Shown here piece after piece: positions 37,224 through 45,899 of a stretch of 64,000 nucleotides of DNA; within the stretch, counting starts at the first letter, position 1; the number at the start of each line of letters is the position of its first letter. The position numbers and the translations under genes were made by a program. The stretch is from CAVTYH01 sp963773875. Its GTDB lineage: Bacteria; Planctomycetota; Planctomycetia; Pirellulales; JADZDJ01. The notes under the pieces were generated by a model that was not told where the DNA came from, searched no databases, and saw only the letters and a program-made list of their open reading frames with translations. Location of the stretch: assembly GCA_963773875.1 (NCBI GenBank), contig CAVZCV010000021.1, positions 124,001-188,000 of the forward strand, written 5' to 3'.

Positions 37224-37816
37224 CGTCGTCGTCCCCACAGGCAACTCGCGTTTTACAGTGAAATAATTGCAGCGCGTTTTTCAACCTGTGTAGGCGCTTT
37301 TACCAATTTCGGGCCGAGTAATTTCACAGTAATTTCACTCTCCGCATTTGGCGCCCAAAATCGATCGAGAATCCTCGATCCATTTGTACGCGTTATTTCA
37401 CACGCCCGCGGCGCCAAGGGCCTGGGCGTCTTGGTGTCTGCGTTTTAAATGCCGCTGCAGTGCGCAGACCACTGGACACCCAGACCCGCATGCGTCTGGA
37501 CCCTCTTCATTGAATCAAATTGCCAAAGACCGAGTCACGGAGCCCATACTCTCCGACACCAGCATAGTAGTGTACACCCGATTCAAAGTCAAGGGCATTT
37601 TTGGGCCACCGGCGCAACTTTTTTTGAGTCAGTCGCGACATCAGCTACATCTGCACTGGGCTTTATAAATGCCGGTGAATTGCGCATTAAAGCTGATGTA
37701 CGCACGTGTTTAGTGCGATTGCCGGCAGAATCGGTATTGAATCGGGTCAGCTCCAAGCAACACGAGCCGTTAGGAGCTATCCTTTCACTGTATCGCGCCC
37801 CCACTGCGATTGGCTT

Positions 37817-38321
37817 ATGTCCGACCGCGTCGCAATCCTGATTGTTGCCGACCACCACTCTTTATTTGGTGAGATCAAGAGCCGCGGCTTGCGGATGCTC
37901 GACGTCTTGAACGATGTCAGCACCGACTATCTGCGTTTGCACGATGTTGCCGTGCGCCGTGGGATTCAAGACGAGAGCATCAGCAAGCAATTACCCGCCG
38001 TAACCATTCCGAAGTCTGCGATCGATTTTGTGTTGCTTGAATCCAGCAAGCACGAAGCTCCGCTACGGCGACAACACGCGTTTGTTCCGAAGGATGCGCA
38101 CACCGCGTTTATCTTGCTCGGAGAGTACGAGATCCACGGCACATTTATGTTCAAAGGATGCGACGGATGTGATTCCAACCCTGCGTCAGGATAACAAGGC
38201 GTTTGTTCCCGTAATCTCTCCGCGCGTCGTGCGTACCACCGATAGCGACCGACCCCTCTCAGCAGGCGTGGCGCTCCTAAACATGCAAAAGATTTATCTT
38301 CTGCATCTGGAGCGAATCTGA
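37817..38321 (+). pseudogene. Two-module protein of unknown function, frame broken
   Basis: The frame begins at ATG 37817 (MSDRVAILIVADHHSLFGEI) and runs to MFKG. There one extra base near 38160 shifts it to an early stop at about 38194. The next frame continues sensibly (ATDVIPTLRQDNKAFVPVIS, then RTTDSDRPLSAGV and IYLLHLERI). Restored, it has about 168 residues made of two similar halves: a hydrophobic strand, a GE or HG turn, a small helix with LDVLNDV or TDVIPTL, then a strand. This internal duplication suggests a small beta-sandwich or regulatory family. I do not recognise it. Upstream sequence gives no neighbour clues. Confidence 0.5.
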
Positions 38322-38558
38322 CGAACTGTTACCGCATGGCCATTCGCGCCGAGAGCCACAGTTTGTCTGCAAGATCTGCGGCGCGAAAATGCGCACTGCG
38401 CGGAAGTATGAGCCGGACCAACTGCATGCGCCGTGCAAATCACGCGGCCCGGGCGACACGATAGCCAAGATCATAAGCACTGTCGGTATCAAGCCGGGTG
38501 CAAAGAGCGCAAAAGAGCGCAAGAGAAGCTTAAAGAGCTGGTGCCGTATGGCGCATAA
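38281..38558 (+). pseudogene. Decayed small zinc-ribbon-like gene
   Basis: Reads EPQFVCKICGAKMRTARKYE and GPGDTIAKIISTVGIKP in one frame. After a lost base near 38494 it reads GCKERKRAQEKLKELVPYGA followed by TAA in the next. The CxxC pair and the GDTIAK...GIKP..C block recall small phage or mobile-element proteins with paired cysteines. No clear start codon is left. It is probably dead. Confidence 0.35.
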
Positions 38559-38954
38559 AAAAGCCAGCCGCGGCCAACAGTCATTTATAGAGTTGAAGTT
38601 CGTGGACTCCGGCGCACGGCAGGCATGTATGCATTGTAGTGCCTCTGATCCTGTATGTATGCAACCCGAATGGCAAGCCCGCCGCGTCCACTACCCGTTA
38701 ATAGGGGCAAATTAGAAACCGCAGTGACACGCGACGAGCAACCTTGACCCTAGACCAACGAAGCAACGCCGTATGCCACCTGAACGGCGGCCGCGACGAT
38801 TTTCAGTTTGTGGGGGTAATATCTTCGCGTCAGGCAGCAAGCGAAAGCGTTGAAGGTTCGGGAACTACGAATGCGGCAGAGACCGTTCGGTTACAATGCT
38901 GGCAACGAATCTCTGCCCGCTGCGTTGTGAACCATGAATACAAAAGGCAAAGCG
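38559..38954. other. 396-base region without a gene
   Basis: Contains remnants following the decayed zinc-ribbon gene and the upstream region of the EamA gene. A TACAAT-like -10 box lies near 38892 but has no matching -35 box. Nothing else is seen. Confidence 0.35.
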
Positions 38955-39380
38955 ATGAGCGAATGGTTTTGGTATGCCATCGGCGCTGCGATCCTGTACG
39001 GCTTGCATCAAGTATTCACCCGGATGGCCTCCGATCGAATTGGCGACGGGCTCGGCGGTTTCGTCGTGGAGGGAACCGCGGCACTGACCATTCTGGCTTA
39101 TTTGTTGTTCCTGTATGCATCGGGCAATTGGAAGCAAACGATTAGCACGCCGGGAGTGCTGTATTCGGTACTGACTGGAATTTGCGTCGGTGTCGGGACG
39201 GTGTTTTTCTTTCTGTTGTTTCAAAAGGGCGGTCCACTCTCCGCAGTGCCGATGATCCTTGCGGGCGGGGCTGCGATTATGGCAGTGGTTGGAATTTCTT
39301 TCTTTCGCGAGCCCGCATCATGGCAGCGATTGCTAGGCATTGTTCTCGCCATCGCCGGTTTGTTTTTGCTGCGCAGCTAG
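38955..39380 (+). CDS. EamA-type small drug/metabolite transporter
   Basis: 141 residues from the ATG at 38955, where AAGG sits 8 bases upstream (an ATG at 38934 is also possible). Five hydrophobic helices, starting SEWFWYAIGAAILYGLHQVF and ending RLLGIVLAIAGLFLLRS, form a single EamA half. Full-length DMT proteins have two such halves, so this one would act as a dimer, as in other half-size members. Inner membrane. Substrate unknown. Confidence 0.85.
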   Translation: MSEWFWYAIGAAILYGLHQVFTRMASDRIGDGLGGFVVEGTAALTILAYLLFLYASGNWKQTISTPGVLYSVLTGICVGVGTVFFFLLFQKGGPLSAVPMILAGGAAIMAVVGISFFREPASWQRLLGIVLAIAGLFLLRS

Positions 39381-39776
39381 GTCGGCTATCGATGCGGAAA
39401 ATAAAAGCCGTCGCAGCATTCATACTGGCCACCGTCGCTGCCACAGCGGAGCACGACTCCCATGATATCCGTCAAGAGTATTGACATAGACACGGGGCTT
39501 GAAGTGCCGTCGCAACGAGAATTGCGGGCGTGACGCTAATTTGGCGATGAGACGGGCTGACTGATTCGGCGATCGGCGCTTTGCCCAAACTATTGGCGGC
39601 TTTGACGACGTGCGCGATTGCCGACGGGGCCAGTACGGATTGCCGAAATTGCGGTATCTCTCGGGAAGATAACGCTTGCAACATGGAATTGCGGGGTATA
39701 CTGCTCACTAGTTGTCCGTAGCGGTGATGGGCGGCGTGCCGATTGGGAAATCTCGGTTTAAAGAAACTGGACCAAC
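39381..39776. other. 396-base region upstream of arabinofuranosidase gene
   Basis: No convincing gene. A 78-residue minus-strand ORF (39472-39708) lacks a family and a ribosome binding site. The region presumably contains the promoter of the GC-rich operon and may mark the left edge of that insertion, since base composition changes visibly at about 39.78 kb. Confidence 0.35.
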
Positions 39777-42700
39777 ATGAAAACGAGAATCAGCCTTGGA
39801 TTAATGCTCGCACTGGCGCTCACACTACCTCCCGCCGCGCTGATGATGGCCCAGCAGGCCGGGGCGGAACGCAATGTTCCTCATCGGCCGGAAGGTCCAT
39901 GTGACATTTACGCCGAGGCCAACTGTCCGTGTGTGGCCGCCCACAGCACCACGCGTGCGCTGTACGCCGCTTACAGCGGCCCGCTCTATCAAGTGATGCG
40001 TCAGTTGGATGGCAAGACCTTGGACATTGGCGTCGTGCAACCTGCCGCCTCGCCGATTCCGGATGCGGGCGGTTACGCCGACGCAGCCGCGCAGGATTCG
40101 TTCTGCGCCAACACTTATTGCTGGATCACCACAATCTATGATCAGTCGGGAAAGAACAACCATCTTGTCCAGGCGCCTCGCGGCGGATTCAGTGGCCCGG
40201 CCATGGGTGGCTTCAACAACCTCCCGCTCGCTGACATGGCGCCGATCACGATCATGGGCCACAAAGCTTACGGCGTGTTCATCGCGCCGGGAATGGGTCT
40301 CCGCTGGAACGACGCGCACGGCACCGCAGTCGACGACCAGGCGGAGGGGCAGTACTGGGTTGTCAGTGGTCATCACTACAACTCCGGCTGCTGCTACGAC
40401 TACGGCAACGCCGAGACCGACAGCCGCGACGACGGCAATGGCACGATGGAAACCACCTACTTCGGCAACGCCGGCAATTGGTATCACGGGCCACCGCCGG
40501 GACCGTGGGTCATGACCGACCAGGAGAACAACCTGGTGGGCTGTGTTAACCCGGATGGTTCCAAAAACTGTCCCGATTTGCCGAACATCGGCTGGCGATT
40601 CGTGACGGCCACTGCCGATGGTGAACCGCATCGCTGGAGATCGATGGGGGGCGACGCACAGCAGGGCGATCTGAAGGTCATGTTCGATGGAAAGCGCGTC
40701 AACAACACCTACGATCCGATGCGCAAGCAGGGGGCCATTCTCCTGGGCAACGGCGGCGACAACAGCAATGGCTCGCAGGGCACCTTCTATGAAGGCGCGA
40801 TGACGGCAGCAGCCACCTTCCCGACACAGGAGACGAACCAGAAGGTGCAGGCCAACGTGGTGGCTGCCAAGTACAACGTGCCTCGGCTGAGCCTGGCGCC
40901 GGCATCGGCAACCGCCACGCCGCCGGGACTTCAGACGTTCTCGCCGGGGTCCTCGCAGGACACCACCCTTACGTTTACGAATAACACGGGTGGGCGGGTG
41001 ACGGGCGTGAAGTTAAGCATTTCCGTGCCAACGGGATGGACCTGCGTGGCCTCCGGTGGCACAAGCGCGTCGGTGACGCTAGCCGGCCCAGTTGCGCCTC
41101 GCGAGACTGCGAGCGCAACTTTCAAGGTGACCTCGGGACCTACGGCCTTCAACGGCGATCTGGTCGGAAACGTGTCCTGGACGAATGCGAGCGGCCAGAC
41201 ACAATCTGAAACAACCGCCGAGAAGGCGCGAAATGTCAGCCCGATCAAGATCAACGAGTTTGCGATTGGCTCCGCTTCGCCTTCCAACTCGACCAACTCA
41301 TTCATCGAGCTCTACAACGCCGGCGCCAGCGACGCCGACATCTCCAACTGGACCCTGACCGAGCACGCGACGCAGCAGGCCATTTTCTCGTCGGTGAAAA
41401 TCCCCGCTGGTACGAAGCTCGCATCTCACGGCTTTTACGTGCTGGGCCTTTCCAACTCCGGCCTCGTGGTCCCCGCGCACAAAGGCAATTCGACGATCCA
41501 CGTCAGAAACACAAGCGACATGAACGTCGGCGATACGATTGAAATCGACACCGGCGCCGGAGTGGAAACGCGCAAGATCTCAAGCATTGGAACCGCCGCC
41601 AGCAACAATACGACGGTGTGGCAACCGCTCCCCGAGGGTCCGGTGATAACAATTCCCGTCGGCTCGACCAACGTGCCTGTGACGAGCGTGGCCGGTTTCG
41701 AAGTTGGCGGGAAGATTGGCATCGGCTACGGCGCCACCTACCCCGCCGTCGCACAATCCGTGGAGAAGTACGAGGTGGTCACAGTCACCGCGGTTGGCAA
41801 GCCGGGCACGCAAGCTTATTTGGCGGCGGACGCGAAAACCGGCGACACCAACATCAAAGTGTCATCCGTCGCCAACATTTCGGTCGGTGACCAAATCAGA
41901 TTGGATATCGACAGCGTTGGACATGGAATCGAAACAGTCACCGTTACGAAAGTTGGCACACAGTCGGCTGGCAGGCCCGGCAACGGACGTGTGGCGAATC
42001 CGGGCACGGGCCTGGATCTGGCCGCCCCGCTGAAGTTCGATCACGCGTCCAACATGCCCTTCAGCGTCAAGGGAACGGGGATCAGCTTCGAGCCGGCCAC
42101 TGCCTTCCCCCACTCGAGCAACGAGCCCGTTCAGCCGCTGGGCACAGGCGTCATGCTCGACGGCCCATTAGCAAACGATCACGCGGTCAACGCGGTTGTG
42201 CGTGACTCCGCGGTTACGACGGCGGGCTACCAAGGGCCGAAGCCCAACCAGTGGTTCGGCGGTCCGGCCCTTTCTCCCGGCGCCGGCAACATGGTGCTGC
42301 GCGACGCCGCTGGACTGATCGTCGACAGCCTCAACTACGGCGGCCTAGTGGACCCATGGGCCTCAGAGGGCTACCAAGCTCAGTCGGGATCGGGTCAGGG
42401 TGGCTGCCGCGCGCCTTCGCCCAGCGCGGCCGGTGGCGGCCCCGGGCGTGGCGGTCCGTTTGCCGGCGCGACCAATAGGAGTGCGGGCCGATTCCCGGAC
42501 GGCGCCGACACTGACAGCAACTGCCACGATTTCTTGTTGCAGGCCGCCAGCGCATTGCCGGTCGCTTCCGCCGCTGGGGCGGACAATATCAAAGTCACGA
42601 GCGTGGCAGATTTTGCCGCCGGCCAGACGATCATTATCGATACCGGCGAGAACCGCGAGACGGGCGTGATCGCGACGGTTGGCACGCCAGGCGCCACGAC

Positions 42701-43037
42701 GATTGGCACTGCCACTGACGTTGGAGCAACCGCAATCCCTGTCCCGAGTGCGCAAGGATTTAGCGCCGGCCAGACGATCACCATAGATGGCGGCGCGAAT
42801 CGTGAGACGGCGGTGGTCGCCTCCATCACCGCCGGTGGTGGCAGAAGCGGCCCTGGCCGCGGCACAATCACCGTCGCCGCGCCGCTGAAAATTGCGCACG
42901 CGTTGGATGCACAGGTCTCCGGTACAGGCATCACCCTCAAGGCTGCATTGAGCCGGGCGCACGATCGAGGGGCGCAAGTCGCCGGGAGCGTTCCCACGCC
43001 CGGTGCGCCCAACCAGTATTATAGGAGATCTGAGTGA
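39777..43037 (+). CDS. Secreted arabinofuranosidase (GH54 type) with split lamin-tail domain
   Basis: 1086 residues. Signal peptide 1-30. Residues 41-368 are an alpha-L-arabinofuranosidase B catalytic domain (CDIYAEANCPCVAAHSTTRA, YDQSGKNNHL, SGCCYDYGNAETDSRDDGNG). The likely nucleophile is Glu225 in GTMETTYFG and the acid/base Asp293 in GGDAQ, by recall of the fungal enzyme. Cys pairs 42/50, 110/115, 205/206 and 256/265 suggest disulfides, including a vicinal one. Residues 380-475 are an NEW3-like beta domain. From 488 a lamin-tail domain begins (INEFAIGSASPSNSTNSFIE), but it is interrupted at 568-826 and 926-1069 by five repeats of the type TNIKVSSVANISVGDQIRLD. GC-rich unlike its neighbours; probably acquired. 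It would release arabinose from arabinan or arabinoxylan. Confidence 0.85.
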   Translation: MKTRISLGLMLALALTLPPAALMMAQQAGAERNVPHRPEGPCDIYAEANCPCVAAHSTTRALYAAYSGPLYQVMRQLDGKTLDIGVVQPAASPIPDAGGYADAAAQDSFCANTYCWITTIYDQSGKNNHLVQAPRGGFSGPAMGGFNNLPLADMAPITIMGHKAYGVFIAPGMGLRWNDAHGTAVDDQAEGQYWVVSGHHYNSGCCYDYGNAETDSRDDGNGTMETTYFGNAGNWYHGPPPGPWVMTDQENNLVGCVNPDGSKNCPDLPNIGWRFVTATADGEPHRWRSMGGDAQQGDLKVMFDGKRVNNTYDPMRKQGAILLGNGGDNSNGSQGTFYEGAMTAAATFPTQETNQKVQANVVAAKYNVPRLSLAPASATATPPGLQTFSPGSSQDTTLTFTNNTGGRVTGVKLSISVPTGWTCVASGGTSASVTLAGPVAPRETASATFKVTSGPTAFNGDLVGNVSWTNASGQTQSETTAEKARNVSPIKINEFAIGSASPSNSTNSFIELYNAGASDADISNWTLTEHATQQAIFSSVKIPAGTKLASHGFYVLGLSNSGLVVPAHKGNSTIHVRNTSDMNVGDTIEIDTGAGVETRKISSIGTAASNNTTVWQPLPEGPVITIPVGSTNVPVTSVAGFEVGGKIGIGYGATYPAVAQSVEKYEVVTVTAVGKPGTQAYLAADAKTGDTNIKVSSVANISVGDQIRLDIDSVGHGIETVTVTKVGTQSAGRPGNGRVANPGTGLDLAAPLKFDHASNMPFSVKGTGISFEPATAFPHSSNEPVQPLGTGVMLDGPLANDHAVNAVVRDSAVTTAGYQGPKPNQWFGGPALSPGAGNMVLRDAAGLIVDSLNYGGLVDPWASEGYQAQSGSGQGGCRAPSPSAAGGGPGRGGPFAGATNRSAGRFPDGADTDSNCHDFLLQAASALPVASAAGADNIKVTSVADFAAGQTIIIDTGENRETGVIATVGTPGATTIGTATDVGATAIPVPSAQGFSAGQTITIDGGANRETAVVASITAGGGRSGPGRGTITVAAPLKIAHALDAQVSGTGITLKAALSRAHDRGAQVAGSVPTPGAPNQYYRRSE

Positions 43038-44239
43038 GGACGCCCTGGCCGTGGTGGCGCTGGGTAGTGACGAGTTTGAGCGCGCTGGCTCTGGCGTTGA
43101 GCGCCTACCTGAGCTGGCATTATCTGGTGCGCGGGGTTGAAATCGGCTGTGGAAATGGGAGCTCGTGTGACGAGGTGCTTAACAGCCGTTGGTCGACGGT
43201 CGGGGGAGTGCTGCCCGTCAGCGGTCTGGCGGCGGGAGCGTACCTGGCAATCCTGGTTGCCAGTTTCTTCATTGGTTCGGCCACCGCGGCACCAAACCGC
43301 CGTCTGGCCTGGAGGACGATCCTGATTTTGGTCGGCGCAGCCGCTGGAAGTGCTATGTGGTTTACAGTTGTTCAGATATGGTTCATTGGAGCCTTTTGCG
43401 CCTACTGCATGGCCACGCACATTATCGGCCTGCTGCTGGCGGCTTTGGTAATTTGGCGGGCGCCAATGCGATTCGACGACGATTCAATCATCGCCGCGCC
43501 GGACCAAGATATTTCCTCAGCCGCCCCACGGCGCGGAATTGGACGATTGCCTGTGGTTGGTTTGGCTTTGGCCGGTATCCTGGCAGCCTGCCAGATCGGT
43601 TTTATTCCGTCGGTCTATCGCGGCGGCGAGACGCAGGATCACGTGCCTGCCGTGGATCCCCACGCCGTGCCGCTGGTCGGTTCGTCCGACGCTCCTTACA
43701 TCGTCGCGTTGCTCTTTGATTACAAATGTCCGCACTGCCAGCAAATGCATTTCATTCTCGATGAGGCGATTCGCCGATACGGCGGCAAACTGGCTTTTGC
43801 GTTGTGCCCCGCGCCATTGAACACTCAGTGCAATCCTTTCATCGCCCGTGACGTGGATGAATTCAAGGACTCCTGTGAACTTGCCAAGATAGGCCTAGCG
43901 GTTTGGGCGGCCAATCGCGAGGCGTTTCCGGCCTTCGACCGCTGGATGTTCTCGCTGGAATCCGGTGACCGCTGGCACCCGCGCAGCCTGGACGCCGCCA
44001 GGACCCAAGCTGTCGAATTGGTCGGCCAAGCGAAGTTCAATGCCGCCCAGGCCGATCCTTGGATCGACCGATATCTGCAAACCGCGATTCGGCTTTATGG
44101 CGACACCATCGATCCTGACATGGGCGGCAACGCCCTCCCCAAGCTGGTTTTCGGCTCGCGTTGGGTCACCCCCAACGCAAACAACGCAGACGACCTTGTC
44201 TCGATTCTGCATGAAAGCCTGGCGCTGCCCAAGCCCTGA
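43034..44239 (+). CDS. VKOR-thioredoxin fusion (disulfide-forming enzyme)
   Basis: 401 residues. Residues 1-145 form a vitamin K epoxide reductase domain with four to five helices, the loop cysteines in GCGNGSSCDEVLNS, and the quinone-side pair CAYC. Residues 200-395 are a DsbA/thioredoxin-like domain with CPHC in DYKCPHCQQMHFI. In this family the VKOR half passes electrons to quinone and keeps the fused thioredoxin oxidised, so that it can make disulfides outside the cytoplasm. The GTG start overlaps the arabinofuranosidase stop (GTGA), with AGGAG about 8 bases upstream, so the two are coupled. The enzyme likely folds the cysteine-rich glycosidase. GC-rich like its partner. Confidence 0.9.
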   Translation: MRTPWPWWRWVVTSLSALALALSAYLSWHYLVRGVEIGCGNGSSCDEVLNSRWSTVGGVLPVSGLAAGAYLAILVASFFIGSATAAPNRRLAWRTILILVGAAAGSAMWFTVVQIWFIGAFCAYCMATHIIGLLLAALVIWRAPMRFDDDSIIAAPDQDISSAAPRRGIGRLPVVGLALAGILAACQIGFIPSVYRGGETQDHVPAVDPHAVPLVGSSDAPYIVALLFDYKCPHCQQMHFILDEAIRRYGGKLAFALCPAPLNTQCNPFIARDVDEFKDSCELAKIGLAVWAANREAFPAFDRWMFSLESGDRWHPRSLDAARTQAVELVGQAKFNAAQADPWIDRYLQTAIRLYGDTIDPDMGGNALPKLVFGSRWVTPNANNADDLVSILHESLALPKP

Positions 44240-44774
44240 CAAGCAGCGCATATTTGATCACATCGTTCTTGCCGTCGCGTATTCAGTCATCAACCGATAT
44301 CGCGACGCATGCCAGATTCTGCGGGCGCAAACGCTGTGCGTCATCCGCACGGCCGAACTAACACCGTGAGCAGAATTGCTCCAGGATCTTCGGGCAAGCC
44401 GAGCCACGGAACAACGTGACGCGATCACGAGCCGGGCGACGCGGCGTGCGATGATCCAGCCGTTCTGCATCTCCCGGTGCAGAGCATCAAGTCGTTGCGA
44501 AAACCGTCGCGATAGAAGCGGCGCATGGCCGTTCCTATCAAGTATCGCCGTGTCGATTTTTCGCTCATCTTCACGGTCGTTCGGGCGCGCGAGGTGTACC
44601 TGAAGTCAACGTGGAAGTGTACCACAAGTCCACTTGCGATCTCACCACGCTGCTCGATACTTCACCCAGGTACACCTCACGCGGGCTGGTGCCGTGGCGG
44701 AAAGCTATTTCTGGAATCGCCTTCGACAGATTCGGGTTTGCTGACTTTCCATTGGGATACAGAATTGGTGGCAC
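44240..44774. other. 535-base region with inverted repeat
   Basis: No gene recognised. It contains the inverted repeat at 44587-44683, described separately, and the leader of the efflux genes. It forms the right flank of the GC-rich operon. Confidence 0.4.
44587..44683. repeat. Imperfect inverted repeat
   Basis: Left arm GCGCGAGGTGTACCTGAAGT (44587-44606). The right arm (44659-44683) reads, in reverse complement, CCGCGTGAGGTGTACCTGGG followed by TGAAGT. The shared core is GAGGTGTACCTG. A third related string, GAAGTGTACCACAAGTC, follows the left arm, so the left side is also a short direct repeat. It could be a transposon end remnant or an operator for the efflux genes. Confidence 0.45.
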
Positions 44775-45899
44775 ATGAACACGTATACAAAGATTGGCCG
44801 GACGTGGGGTGTCTGGGGCAGTCGCGCAACGATCTTGTTTGCATTTTCCGTTGGCGTGACGGTGGTCCTCTTATGGTTGGCCGGCAATTTCGCGCCCAAA
44901 GTATCGGCGCAAACAGAACTTGTCCCTGCGAGTGAAAACAACGCACCCAGTCGCTTTGCAGAGGTGCGCCTGGTTCGGCTACCACTCGTCGAGAAGGCCG
45001 TTGGGACCATCCGGCCCGTGCATGAAATTGCCATCGGATCCAAGCTCCTTGCGCGCGTTGTTGAGGTCGACCTGAAAGCCGGTCAGGTCGTCAAGGCAGG
45101 AGGCGTTCTTGTGCGCTTGGACGATTCGGATTTGCAGGCCAAGCACCGACAGGCGGAGGCAACGTTCAATGCAGCAGAGGCAGCCCGCGAGCAGGCGGAA
45201 GCGGATGTGAATCGATCTGCAAATCTGTTCAAATCCAAGGCCGTCAGTCGACAGGAATATGAGCGCGCCGCCACCGCACTTAAATTAGCCGATGCGGAAC
45301 TCAGCCGCGCGAAGGAATCGATCAATGAGATTCAGGCCACGCTCGAATGGGCCACGATCCGGTCGCCGATTGAAGGAATTGTGATCGATAAAAAAGTCGA
45401 AGCCGGCGACATGGTGACGCCGGGACAAATGCTGGCGACTCTCTTGGACCCCAAACGGATGCAGCTTGTCGCTAGCGTCCGTGAGTCGCTTGCGCACCGA
45501 CTGAAGGTCGGCCAGCCGATCGAAGTTCAGGTTGAAAACTTCAACAAGCAGGGCACTGGCACAATTAGCGAGATCGTGCCGGAAGCAGAGTCCAGCAGCC
45601 GATCCTTCCAAGTAAAGGTTACTGGACCTTGCCCGGAGGGCATATATAGCGGCATGTTCGGGCGAATTCTGATTCCGCTCGACGAAGAACAAGTTCTGGT
45701 TATCCCGCGTCAAGCGGTGCAAACCGTGGGTCAACTCGATCTAGTCAACATGGCAGCGCATGGTGCATTTAGCCGACGGGCCGTTCGATTGGGACGGACG
45801 ATCGGCGCGGATGTCGAAGTGCTGTCTGGTCTGCACGAAGGAGAACAGGTCCAGGTGCCAGTCAATGCGGCCGTGACGGGCGAGGCTATCCATGGCTGA
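44775..45899 (+). CDS. RND efflux periplasmic adaptor (membrane fusion protein)
   Basis: 374 residues. An N-terminal anchor (ATILFAFSVGVTVVLLWLAG) precedes the periplasmic part. The lipoyl half-motifs flank an alpha-hairpin: VVEVDLKAGQVVKAGGVLVR before, and ATIRSPIEGIVIDKKVEAGD with MVTPGQ after. Then come the beta-barrel and membrane-proximal domains. This is the standard HlyD/AcrA fold linking the inner-membrane pump to an outer-membrane channel. The stop overlaps the start of the pump gene by 8 bases. No channel (TolC-type) gene is found nearby. Confidence 0.92.
   Translation: MNTYTKIGRTWGVWGSRATILFAFSVGVTVVLLWLAGNFAPKVSAQTELVPASENNAPSRFAEVRLVRLPLVEKAVGTIRPVHEIAIGSKLLARVVEVDLKAGQVVKAGGVLVRLDDSDLQAKHRQAEATFNAAEAAREQAEADVNRSANLFKSKAVSRQEYERAATALKLADAELSRAKESINEIQATLEWATIRSPIEGIVIDKKVEAGDMVTPGQMLATLLDPKRMQLVASVRESLAHRLKVGQPIEVQVENFNKQGTGTISEIVPEAESSSRSFQVKVTGPCPEGIYSGMFGRILIPLDEEQVLVIPRQAVQTVGQLDLVNMAAHGAFSRRAVRLGRTIGADVEVLSGLHEGEQVQVPVNAAVTGEAIHG

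Larger units (their letters stand above)
36610..37816. other. 1.2 kb gene-poor region
   Basis: No gene of known family. It holds a 7-base tandem repeat at 36686-36712, a related AGGAATCAGGA string near 36961, AT-richer stretches near 37250-37340, and a small palindrome at 37480-37499. Short ORFs on both strands are weak; the best is listed separately (37032-37223). Together with the two broken genes that follow, it looks like decayed mobile or phage DNA. Confidence 0.45.

Noticed and set aside
37480..37499. Palindrome CCAGAC ... GTCTGG
   Set aside because: Six-base arms without a T-run; too short to call a terminator or operator.
39472..39708. 78-residue minus-strand ORF in the gap before the arabinofuranosidase
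   Set aside because: No ribosome binding site, no family, and composition not convincing.
42395..43012. 205-residue minus-strand ORF with Ala/Pro/Val repeats
   Set aside because: Mirror image of the repeat modules on the plus strand in GC-rich DNA.
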